From an uncultured Spirochaetales bacterium (GTDB taxonomy: Bacteria > UBP6 > UBA1177): DNA of 64,000 bases. The notes under the pieces were generated by a model. It saw only the letters and a program-made list of their open reading frames with translations. It was not told the origin of the DNA and did no database searches. How positions within the stretch are numbered: position 1 is the first letter of the stretch; the number at the start of each line of letters is the position of its first letter. The stretch is from positions 186,001 to 250,000 of the forward strand of contig CACYHH010000001.1 in assembly GCA_902774115.1 (NCBI GenBank), written 5' to 3'. The position numbers and the translations under genes are program-made. Below, one piece after another: positions 1 to 7,069 of the stretch.

Positions 1-316
1 CTTGTTCCGTAAAGGCATAAGGCAGATATTTAACATTGCTTCCTCGGCTTTTTTTATCGTTCAAGATCACAAATTGTGATCTTGAACGTGATTCATCAAG
101 CAATAACATTTCCTCTTTAGTAAGTTGAAACATAAAGCGTTCAGGAAATCTTTCCAGATTCCTTTTCACTGCTTGATTCAAAAGTCTGGTTTCAACACCG
201 TAAAGTTCAGCTAAGTCTCGATCAAGCATCACCTGTTGTCCGCGAATAACTAAAATTTTGCTTTCAATGTCGAGTTTGGGTTGATTCTCGTTGTGAATTA
301 CTATCTCGTTTTCCAT
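1..316 (-). CDS. ORF6N-domain protein, 3' part cut off by window edge
   Basis: This is an open frame of 105 codons from ATG (316-314) that runs off the left edge, so the C-terminus is missing. The product begins [20 protein letters not shown] and contains the ORF6N signature blocks [37 protein letters not shown] and [12 protein letters not shown]6N is a small DNA-binding-type domain related to KilA-N/Bro-N proteins and is common in phages and mobile islands. It is a close paralogue of the gene at 10851-11744, which suggests the missing part is a PLD-like domain (inference). The residues between FQLTKEE and YLPYAF differ strongly between the copies, and that stretch holds a perfect palindrome (58-88). 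Its exact role is unknown; a transcription or mobile-element regulator is plausible. Confidence 0.85.
   Translation of the reverse strand, partial: MENEIVIHNENQPKLDIESKILVIRGQQVMLDRDLAELYGVETRLLNQAVKRNLERFPERFMFQLTKEEMLLLDESRSRSQFVILNDKKSRGSNVKYLPYAFTEQ
58..88. repeat. perfect palindrome inside ORF6N coding sequence (copy A)
   Basis: The arms are 58-72 and 74-88: 15 bases each, perfectly complementary, with one unpaired base at 73. The core is TCACAA/TTGTGA. It lies at the same codons (RSQ-x-V) as the palindrome at 11502-11530 in the paralogue, but the outer arm sequence differs. Confidence 0.95.
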
Positions 317-340
317 ATTTAAAGACCAAAGACAAATTTT

Positions 341-378
341 TCACATCAATATTGTGATTAAATTTGAAGAATTATCAA
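341..378 (-). promoter_or_regulatory. putative promoter with overlapping dyad, ORF6N gene A
   Basis: Read on the minus strand, TTGATA (378-373), a 16-base spacer and CACAAT (356-351) form a plausible promoter 35 bases before the ATG. A dyad TCACA, 7 bases, TGTGA (341-357) covers the -10 element. It shares its half-site core with the palindrome inside the gene, so an autoregulatory operator is possible (inference). Confidence 0.45.
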
Positions 379-583
379 ATATATTTTGATTTAAAATTAA
401 AATTTAGCGTTTTTACTTAGCAGTGTAACATAAACACCACTCGCATCTCCTCATTCTCCGAGTCAAGATTGTCTAACATCTAAATTCCAAAATCATTCAA
501 TAAAATTAGATTGTTACGCTATTGAAATAAGAAAGGGGATTTTTTATAGTGCGGCGGGTTTTGGGTCGTCAAGGAGAGTTTGC

Positions 584-3028
584 ATGGCAAAGAAAGAAGT
601 TAAAACCGATTTATGGGTTCACGATTTACTGAAAGAAGCCGGAATAGAATTAGATGCACAGGGAAGCGAAATAAAAGAAATTGATGAGGCTTTAAAAACA
701 GCGTCAAAACGCGGCACTGGCAAAGTCGGTTTTCCTGAATATGTGGGCGTTGTAAAAGATTTTATTATTGTAATTGAAGATAAGCCGAAACTCGAAAATC
801 ATGTGAAATACGATTCAAATAAACTTATCAGCCTTGAGACTAAAGATGTTGTTGAGTTTGCCGTGAACGGCGCGTTGTTCTATGCGAAACATTTGATTCA
901 GAATACGACTTATAAAAAAGTTTTTGCTTTGGGAGTTTCCGGAAATGAAAAAAATCATCGGATTACTCCGCTTTTTGTTGATGACAGGCAAAATCTGTTT
1001 GACCAGCTTGAAGATGTTGAATCTTTTATTTCGTTTAATGAAAAAAATATCGACGAGTATTATCTTTGCGATGTCCTGAAGGAATCGAGCGACAAAGAAA
1101 AAGAACTGGAAGAGATCTTGGCGGATGCAAAAGTATTGCACGAGCATTTGAGAAACTACGGTAATATGAAAGATGAAGAAAAACCGCTTGTTGTTTCGGG
1201 AATTCTTCTTGCTTTGCGTGAGCGTGACCATGGAAATTTCAGTATTGATTCACTAAACGGAGACACTTTCGTAACTGACGGACAGAAAATTTACAATGCG
1301 ATTGAATCAAGTTTCAAAAGAACGGATTTATCGCCGATAACAAAAATCGATAAAATTCTTTCGCAGTTCGCAATCATAAAAGACAGTACAAAGTTAAACG
1401 AAAAAAATGCGACTCTTGGCGAAACTCCGCTGAAATTCTTTGCAAAGTTTCTGGACGAAAAACTTTATAAGTCAATCAAATATACAAAATCGGCTGAGGA
1501 TTATCTCGGTCGTTTTTACGGCGAGTTTATGCGTTATTCTGGCGGCAGCGGTCAGACTTTGGGAATCGTTTTGACACCTCGGCACATTACGGAACTTTTC
1601 TGCGATTTGCTTGATTTGAAAACTACCGACAGAATTTTTGACCCGTGCTGTGGAACTGGCGGCTTTCTTGTTGCGGCTCTTCACGCAATGCTTTCAAAAA
1701 GTTCAAGTGAAGCTGAAAAACAGCATATCCGCAAAAATCAGCTTTACGGAATCGAACTTCGTCCAGATATGTTCACGGTTGCCACAACGAATATGATTTT
1801 GCGTGGCGACGGAAAGAGCAATTTGCACTGTGATGATTTTCTTGCTAAAAATCCGAAACAGCTTCAGACAGACTTCAGAGCAACAGTCGGAATGTTGAAT
1901 CCGCCTTATTCTCAGGGAACAAAAAAAGATCCGAGTCTTTATGAAATTGCTTTTACGGAACATCTTTTGGATTCACTTCTTCCAAATTCAAGATGTGCTG
2001 TGATAGTTCCTCAAAGTTCAATGACTGGAAAATCAAAGGAAGAACAGCAGATAAAAGAGTCGATTTTGAAAAAGCACACGCTCGAAGGCACGATTATGCT
2101 TCAGAAAGATACCTTTTATGGCATCGGCGTAATTCCGTGCATTGCTGTTTTTACGGCTGGAGTTCCGCATGACAAAGAGAAGATATGCAAATTCGTGAAT
2201 TTTGAGGATGACGGCTTTAAGGTGTCTCCACATATCGGGCTTTTGGAGACAGAGAGCGCAAAAGACAAAAAGCAGCATTTGCTTGATGTGTGGTTTAACC
2301 GCCTTGAAGCTCCGACGAAGTTCTGCGTAAAAACGACAATCACAGCGGAAGATGAATGGCTGCACAGTTTTTATTATTTCAATGACGAGATTCCTACCGA
2401 CAAGGATTTTGAAAAGACTGTCGGCGATTACCTTACGTTTGAGTTTTCAATGATCATGCAAGGTAGAAAATATCTTTTTGAGAATAAAAAAACAGAATAT
2501 GCAGACATTAAATGCATAAAAATTGAAAAATTGGAATATAAGGAATGGAAAGGTTTCCGCCTTACAGATATTTTTGAAATAAAAGCCGGAAAACGATTGA
2601 CTGCCGCAAATATGACAAGTGGTGATAGGCCGTTTATTGGAGCTTCTGATTCGAATAATGGAATTACAAATTTTGTGTCAAATAAGAATAACTCTATTGA
2701 TAAAAATGTTCTTGGTGTAAATTATAACGGAAGTGTCGTTGAGAATTTCTATCATCCTTATGAATGTATATTTTCAGATGATGTAAAAAGGTTTCACTTG
2801 AAAAAGTGGCAAGATAATAAATTTTCATTGTTATTTATGAAAACAATTATTTTACAACAGAGATCGAAATTTTTGTATGCATATAAATTCAATGAAAAAC
2901 GAATGAAAGCTCAGACCATAATGCTTCCTACGGATTCAAACGGCAATCCCGACTATGCATATATGGAAAACTACATCAAAAATCTTATGGTCGTAAAATA
3001 TCAAGAGTATTTGGAGTTCAAGAAGTAA
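584..3028 (+). CDS. single-chain restriction-modification-specificity protein (Type IIG/BcgI-like)
   Basis: This 814-residue fusion would cut, methylate and recognise DNA in one chain. The N-terminal part (about 1-170) resembles the HsdR_N-type PD-(D/E)XK nuclease: D59 ... E65-D-K67 within KDFIIVIEDKPK. The middle is an N6-adenine methyltransferase, with SAM motif FDPCCGTGGF (about 351-360) and catalytic NPPY (about 439-442). The C-terminal ~170 residues, from WKGFRLTDIFEIKAGKRL, look like one type I S-type target recognition domain. A strong ribosome site AAGGAGAG (571-578) fixes the ATG. No separate hsdR or hsdS gene follows; decayed gene starts and a RAYT follow instead, which suggests a mobile or defence locus. 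The recognition site cannot be read from the sequence. All catalytic motifs appear intact. Confidence 0.88.
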   Translation: MAKKEVKTDLWVHDLLKEAGIELDAQGSEIKEIDEALKTASKRGTGKVGFPEYVGVVKDFIIVIEDKPKLENHVKYDSNKLISLETKDVVEFAVNGALFYAKHLIQNTTYKKVFALGVSGNEKNHRITPLFVDDRQNLFDQLEDVESFISFNEKNIDEYYLCDVLKESSDKEKELEEILADAKVLHEHLRNYGNMKDEEKPLVVSGILLALRERDHGNFSIDSLNGDTFVTDGQKIYNAIESSFKRTDLSPITKIDKILSQFAIIKDSTKLNEKNATLGETPLKFFAKFLDEKLYKSIKYTKSAEDYLGRFYGEFMRYSGGSGQTLGIVLTPRHITELFCDLLDLKTTDRIFDPCCGTGGFLVAALHAMLSKSSSEAEKQHIRKNQLYGIELRPDMFTVATTNMILRGDGKSNLHCDDFLAKNPKQLQTDFRATVGMLNPPYSQGTKKDPSLYEIAFTEHLLDSLLPNSRCAVIVPQSSMTGKSKEEQQIKESILKKHTLEGTIMLQKDTFYGIGVIPCIAVFTAGVPHDKEKICKFVNFEDDGFKVSPHIGLLETESAKDKKQHLLDVWFNRLEAPTKFCVKTTITAEDEWLHSFYYFNDEIPTDKDFEKTVGDYLTFEFSMIMQGRKYLFENKKTEYADIKCIKIEKLEYKEWKGFRLTDIFEIKAGKRLTAANMTSGDRPFIGASDSNNGITNFVSNKNNSIDKNVLGVNYNGSVVENFYHPYECIFSDDVKRFHLKKWQDNKFSLLFMKTIILQQRSKFLYAYKFNEKRMKAQTIMLPTDSNGNPDYAYMENYIKNLMVVKYQEYLEFKK

Positions 3029-3052
3029 AAATGTTTTAAGTGCGGGTTGAAA

Positions 3053-3193
3053 ATGGACACCCAAAACAAAGGTTTCATTTATATTTTCACAAATCCTTCG
3101 TTTGAGAATGATTTTCTAAAATCAAGTCAAAATAATACAAAATTCAATTTGACTTTTTCGATAAATACAATAAATTTTGCTGAGATTGTTTGA
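3053..3193 (+). pseudogene. truncated start of a GIY-YIG/T5orf172-type nuclease gene
   Basis: A 46-codon frame begins MDTQNKGFIYIFTNPSFEND. This matches the usual opening of T5orf172 (GIY-YIG related) proteins, with the beta strand IYIFTNPSF. After about 22 residues the similarity ends abruptly and continues as an unrelated AT-rich tail to a stop. The rest of the nuclease, including its catalytic region, is absent. I read it as the 5' remnant of a deleted gene; this relies on family memory and no alignment was run. Confidence 0.5.
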
Positions 3194-3209
3194 AATTGGA
3201 GCAAACCCA

Positions 3210-3302
3210 ATGACACCACTCAATAAACTCAAATCCGGCGCATTCACCCTTGAATTTAAGCAGGAACTTCCGCAGAATGCGGAGAAGATTGGGGGCAAAT
3301 AG
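3210..3302 (+). pseudogene. truncated start of an AlbA_2-like (Schlafen-type) gene
   Basis: A 30-codon frame reads MTPLNKLKSGAFTLEFKQEL and continues PQNAEKIGGK, then stops. The part FTLEFKQELPQNAEKI resembles the N-terminus of AlbA_2-domain DNA-binding/ATP-binding proteins, which normally continue for 150-500 residues. Only the first block is present. It is the second broken gene in a row between the restriction gene and the RAYT, consistent with deletions in an unstable island. Confidence 0.45.
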
Positions 3303-3321
3303 ATGTTGAAGGAAATATAAT

Positions 3322-4374
3322 ATGGCTAACGACCCGGATAAATGGCATTGGCAGGAGCGCGGCACAGCGTGGAAAGGGGTCGGTCTCTATCATATAACAC
3401 TGACTATACCGTCAAGACAACCGCTTCTTGGAACACTCGTCATTCCGGAAAATGACCCGAAGAGCGCAAAAGTTGAGGCTCGTCCATTAGGGAGAATTTT
3501 AGTAAACACCCTTTGGGAAGTACCCAAATATCACCCTGAAATACAAGTGATTCATTATTGTCTGATGCCGGATCACTTGCATGCAGTGTGGTATGTTCGG
3601 CAAGAAATGCTGCGTGGTATCAAAAGTGCAGTGCAGGGGTTTTGGCAGGGTGTGAAAAAATTCGGACGGGCATATTCTTTTCTTGCGCCGACTGATAGTC
3701 GGGAAAACTACCAAAAATTACAGAAACAACTGACAGAAACCGCCGCTTTCCTTCGAGGTCATTTGGGAGATAAGCCATATTATCAACTTGACCCTGTTTT
3801 CACCGAAATGCCTTTCATCCGACCGATGGGGCAAAGACGGCAATTGCCGGCAACTATACGCTATATAGACATGAACCCGCAGCGTCTTGCCACCAAACAC
3901 CTTAAGCCAGGCTTTTTCCGCGTGCAAACCGGCATAGAGATAGCCGGCAGAACTTATTCCGGAGTCGGCAATGTGTCACTGCTGCAAGCTGGGCATTTTG
4001 CACCAGTGCATGTCCGCCGTACAATGGTCGAGGCTGCTGAACGTGGCGATAATCAACAGCTTCGTGACTACATGAACGGATGTGTTGTTGCCGCCCGCAA
4101 CGGTACCGTTATGGTCTCTCCGTTCATTTCGCCGCAGGAGCGGCAGGTAATGGAAGTTCTGCTGAAAGAAAAACTGCCGTTCATATATTTGGCGGACAAT
4201 GGTTTTCGTGAATATTACAAACCGCAGGATAACCTCTTCGATGCTTGTGCTGCAGGAGAGCTGCTTATCCTCAGTCCATGGGAATATGATGCCAGCAAAC
4301 GGCATATCAGCCGCAATGATTGTGTTATGCTGAATAATATGGCGGCAGAAATAGCGAATGAATGTAAAAAATAG
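3322..4374 (+). CDS. REP-associated tyrosine transposase (RAYT, Y1_Tnp family)
   Basis: The 350-residue product has the RAYT pattern: opening strand YHITLTIP (about 23-30), metal-binding HUH motif in MPDHLHAVW (His85 and His87), and the later box RYIDMNPQRL. RAYTs are single-strand endonucleases related to IS200/IS605 TnpA and are linked to REP palindromes bearing a GTAG/GGAG foot. The C-terminal ~120 residues (from about 230) are not part of the core domain, as in long RAYT subgroups. The ribosome site is a modest AAGGAAA. A GTAG-footed palindrome lies 230 bases downstream (4606-4630) and similar ones occur elsewhere in the window, so this enzyme is a candidate for having mobilised them (inference). 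Confidence 0.88.
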   Translation: MANDPDKWHWQERGTAWKGVGLYHITLTIPSRQPLLGTLVIPENDPKSAKVEARPLGRILVNTLWEVPKYHPEIQVIHYCLMPDHLHAVWYVRQEMLRGIKSAVQGFWQGVKKFGRAYSFLAPTDSRENYQKLQKQLTETAAFLRGHLGDKPYYQLDPVFTEMPFIRPMGQRRQLPATIRYIDMNPQRLATKHLKPGFFRVQTGIEIAGRTYSGVGNVSLLQAGHFAPVHVRRTMVEAAERGDNQQLRDYMNGCVVAARNGTVMVSPFISPQERQVMEVLLKEKLPFIYLADNGFREYYKPQDNLFDACAAGELLILSPWEYDASKRHISRNDCVMLNNMAAEIANECKK

Positions 4375-4478
4375 ACGGAGCAAAACTAATGACCACCATG
4401 AATGCTTGGAAATATAAATGGAAATCATGATTCAGAAATCATTTGAAGAAGTTAGTTCGATTATTTCCGAAGTAACCA

Positions 4479-4505
4479 AATTGTGCAGTTTCAGACTGCA
4501 CAATT
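4479..4505. repeat. palindrome, 11-base arms, 5-base loop
   Basis: Arms 4479-4489 and 4495-4505 are perfectly complementary (AATTGTGCAGT type). No T-tract follows, so it is not an obvious terminator. Its size and GTGCA core are reminiscent of the palindromes inside the ORF6N genes. Confidence 0.9.
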
Positions 4506-4555
4506 AGCAATACCTCTGCAAGCTAACTCCCCAAGATAATTCCCATTTCCGTTCG

Positions 4556-4574
4556 AGGTGCAAAAATTGCACCT
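4556..4574. repeat. palindrome AGGTGCAA / TTGCACCT
   Basis: Arms 4556-4563 and 4567-4574 flank a 3-base loop. In one frame the sequence reads SRCKNCTLDED, reminiscent of the LRxQxxTL segment that carries the palindrome in ORF6N proteins. It may be a leftover of such a gene (weak inference). Confidence 0.85.
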
Positions 4575-4605
4575 TAGACGAAGACCTATTTTTTTCTGAT
4601 TTCGC

Positions 4606-4630
4606 GAGACGTTTCAGGAAACGCCTCTAC
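4606..4630 (-). repeat. REP-like GTAG palindrome, copy 1
   Basis: On the minus strand this reads GTA followed by arms related to GAGACGTTTC and GAAACGTCTC around a CT loop; one arm base differs. The GTAG at the hairpin foot and the CT are hallmarks of REP sequences handled by RAYT enzymes. Other copies are at 30782-30806, 58842-58866 and 58938-58962. Confidence 0.8.
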
Positions 4631-4642
4631 AGATTCTCGGCG

Positions 4643-4673
4643 CCCCTGAGACAGGGGAGCTGCCGCAAGCGGC
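4643..4673. repeat. double GC-rich hairpin (dispersed intergenic repeat type)
   Basis: CCCCTG/CAGGGG (4643-4648, 4652-4657) is followed by GCCGC/GCGGC (4662-4666, 4669-4673). The arrangement resembles the 49403-49439 element, which also has a CCCCT...AGGGGAG hairpin next to a second stem. Confidence 0.7.
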
Positions 4674-4705
4674 TGAGGAGTCAGATTTTCGAAATAATTG
4701 GAACG

Positions 4706-6040
4706 TTATCTGTTGATCACCACGATGAAATCACGTCCGTTGCGGTTTATCGTGAAGAGGAGTTTCTTTGACGAATTTATGATCTTGTTGGCTTCAGCCG
4801 CGGTTTTGACACGTCTTTTATTGATCGCGACGATCACATCTCCCTGCATGATGCCGGCCGACTGAGCGAGCGAACCCTGCTCGACGTTGGAAACGGTGAT
4901 CTTTCCCTTGTTGTCGGTGAGCGTGATGCCGATTTCGTCCATGACTTTCTGGTCGATTTCCTGCGGACTTTCCGAAAGCTGGTAGTCTTTGTCGAGGACG
5001 ACTTCAAGTTTCATCGGTTTGCCGTTACGGATGATCTCAAGCGGTATCTTCTTGCCGTAAGGGCTGAAAGCGACCGCTGTTCTGAACTGCGAAACGTTCT
5101 CGACTTCCTTGCCGTCAAACTTCGTGATGAGGTCATATTGCTGAAGTCCTGCCTTTGCCGCAGGGCTTTTCGCTTCGACGCTGGAAACAAGGATACCGTT
5201 CACGCTTTTATCGATCTCAAAGTAGCTGCGGAGGTCGTCGTTGAGTTCCTGAATGACGATCCCCATCATCGCACGCTGTATCTTTTTGCCGGTTTTGAGC
5301 TGCTGTGTGATGTCTTTGACCATGTTTGCAGGCACTGCAAGGCCGATTCCCATGTATCCGCCTGACTGCGAAAGGATAGCAGTGTTCATGCCGATGACTT
5401 CGCCTTCGATGTTGAGGAGCGGTCCGCCCGAGTTTCCGGGGTTTATCGCCGCATCTGTCTGGATGAAGTCCTCGTAGTCGGTTACACGCATTCCGCTCCT
5501 CCCTTTTGCCGAGACGATACCGAATGTTACGCTGTTGGAAAGGCCGAACGGGTTTCCTATCGCGATGGCAAAACTTCCGACCTTGATTTTGTCGGAATCT
5601 GCAAACTTGAGTTCCTGGATCTCTCCTTTTTTGAATTCTTCTATTTTTATGAGGCCGACATCGGTGTGCGGATCCGTGCCGATAAGTTTGGCGCTGAAAG
5701 TCTTGCCGTCGATCATGACTTCTATTTTTTCGGCTTTCTGGACGACGTGGTTGTTCGTGACGATAAAACCTTCCTTGTCATCGATTACGAAACCCGAGCC
5801 CTGAGCCTGGCTTTTTCTGCTGCGCGGCTGCATCGGATTGCCGAAAAAGAAGTCAAAAAACGGATCACGCATCCTCTGCTGCTCGGTTATCTCGACTTTG
5901 ATCGAAGCGACGCTTTTTTTCGCTTTTTCCGAGATTTTGATGAGTTCGTCTTCGAGGCCGTGCATGTCGGAAGCACTCATCCCGGCGAAAGAGAAAAGCA
6001 AAAACAACGGTAAAAACAAGAACTTGATTAAGTTTTTCAT
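4706..6040 (-). CDS. periplasmic HtrA/DegP-type serine protease
   Basis: The 444-residue product has a signal peptide (MKNLIKFLFLPLFLLFSFAG), a trypsin-like domain and two PDZ domains. The triad is visible: His98 in TNNHVV, Asp127 in PHTDVGL and Ser204 in GNSGGPL. PDZ1 spans roughly 255-345 and PDZ2 the last ~80 residues. HtrA proteins degrade or refold misfolded envelope proteins and assemble as trimers or larger cages. The start at 6040 is chosen because GGAGGAT sits just upstream; an upstream TTG in frame would overlap that ribosome site. The transcript start region shows GCG followed by seven T, as in other promoters here. The gene is monocistronic and converges with the RAYT locus. Which Deg paralogue it represents cannot be said. 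Confidence 0.95.
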   Translation of the reverse strand: MKNLIKFLFLPLFLLFSFAGMSASDMHGLEDELIKISEKAKKSVASIKVEITEQQRMRDPFFDFFFGNPMQPRSRKSQAQGSGFVIDDKEGFIVTNNHVVQKAEKIEVMIDGKTFSAKLIGTDPHTDVGLIKIEEFKKGEIQELKFADSDKIKVGSFAIAIGNPFGLSNSVTFGIVSAKGRSGMRVTDYEDFIQTDAAINPGNSGGPLLNIEGEVIGMNTAILSQSGGYMGIGLAVPANMVKDITQQLKTGKKIQRAMMGIVIQELNDDLRSYFEIDKSVNGILVSSVEAKSPAAKAGLQQYDLITKFDGKEVENVSQFRTAVAFSPYGKKIPLEIIRNGKPMKLEVVLDKDYQLSESPQEIDQKVMDEIGITLTDNKGKITVSNVEQGSLAQSAGIMQGDVIVAINKRRVKTAAEANKIINSSKKLLFTINRNGRDFIVVINR

Positions 6041-6139
6041 ATCATCCTCCACAAAAAAACGCTCAATAAACAAAATCCACCTTTTATTTATTTCCGTTTT
6101 GCAGAAAGAAAAGGGGAGATGGAGAAAATATTTTACCGA

Positions 6140-7069
6140 TTAATAGTAAAACCCTGCGACAAGGAGATATCCGATATCTTTGTGTGTCGATTTTGAGCCG
6201 TCGTTGTTTCTGAATTCTGCCGAACCGAGAACGCCGACCCCGAGTTTCGGGCGGATCCTGCCTGCGATCTCAAACGGAAGGACATAAGACATGCTTGCGG
6301 CGTATTCAAGAAAATTCTGCTTAACATCTGCTTTGTCGAAAACGTATTTTCCAGATCTTTTTTTGAGTACGGCCGACTTGTATTTTGCCTGCCAGAACGA
6401 AAAACTGCCGCTCAGAAGTATTCCGCCGAAAGGTGAGAAATCGAAAAGCAGTTCGTCGGAAAGTTCGATCGCCGGGACCTGCCATTTTACCGAATCGGTC
6501 TGATAGACGCGGGCCGTGATAGGCTTGAAAAGCATCGTCTGGTCGGTGAAAAGGCAGTAGGTCGGATAGAAAACGAAGAGAAAGCGGTTGTTTGTTCGTT
6601 CGGTGTATTTGTCGATCCTTATTTTGAGGAAGGGGAAGATCATGTCGAGCCGTGTCGTGTCTTCGAAAGTGACAGTCGAATCTTCGAGGTCGAAAAAGCC
6701 GAATTCTTCGTTTTTCAGCCGTTTGTATTCGACTCCTAAACTTAATGCAAAAAACGCAGGCTGTTTCGCGACGTAAAACCCGATAACGTCCGCTCCGACA
6801 ACGAAAGTCCTTGAAAAAAGGGCATATTTGCTGTTTTCATACTTCTCCAAAGTCTTTTTTTCGGCGGTGATGTAGTAGTTGCCGTAGAGCGACGAGAAGA
6901 CAGTGTCGGTGTAATGCCAGAGAATGTCGGCCGCCGGAATGAAGCCCGAAGTCTGGCTGTACTGGATGTTCACGCTGAATTTGTTCTGCGGTTTAGCTTC
7001 TTCTTTCGCCGAAAGAGCAAAAACGGAAAGTATGATGAAAATAAAAAATAAGTATTTGATTTTGTTCAT
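6140..7069 (-). CDS. secreted protein, probable outer-membrane beta-barrel
   Basis: The 309-residue protein has a signal peptide (MNKIKYLFFIFIILSVFALSA) and then many alternating polar and aromatic strands such as FSVNIQYSQTSG and FFALSLGVEYKRL. It ends GYLLVAGFYY, an aromatic C-terminus typical of barrels inserted by BAM. No specific family is recognised. Its ATG overlaps the stop of the preceding gene by one base (TAATG), so the two are translationally coupled. The context, a large Cys-rich lipoprotein upstream and HtrA downstream, fits an envelope role. Function unknown. Confidence 0.65.
   Translation of the reverse strand: MNKIKYLFFIFIILSVFALSAKEEAKPQNKFSVNIQYSQTSGFIPAADILWHYTDTVFSSLYGNYYITAEKKTLEKYENSKYALFSRTFVVGADVIGFYVAKQPAFFALSLGVEYKRLKNEEFGFFDLEDSTVTFEDTTRLDMIFPFLKIRIDKYTERTNNRFLFVFYPTYCLFTDQTMLFKPITARVYQTDSVKWQVPAIELSDELLFDFSPFGGILLSGSFSFWQAKYKSAVLKKRSGKYVFDKADVKQNFLEYAASMSYVLPFEIAGRIRPKLGVGVLGSAEFRNNDGSKSTHKDIGYLLVAGFYY

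Larger units (their letters stand above)
4375..4705. other. 331-base spacer with several palindromes, no gene
   Basis: No convincing gene lies here. A 29-codon frame (4418-4507, starting MEIMIQKSFEEV) could be a fragment but is not recognisable. The spacer holds two short palindromes (4479-4505, 4556-4574), a GTAG-type REP element (4606-4630) and a double GC-rich hairpin (4643-4673). It separates the RAYT from the convergent htrA-like gene. Confidence 0.7.
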
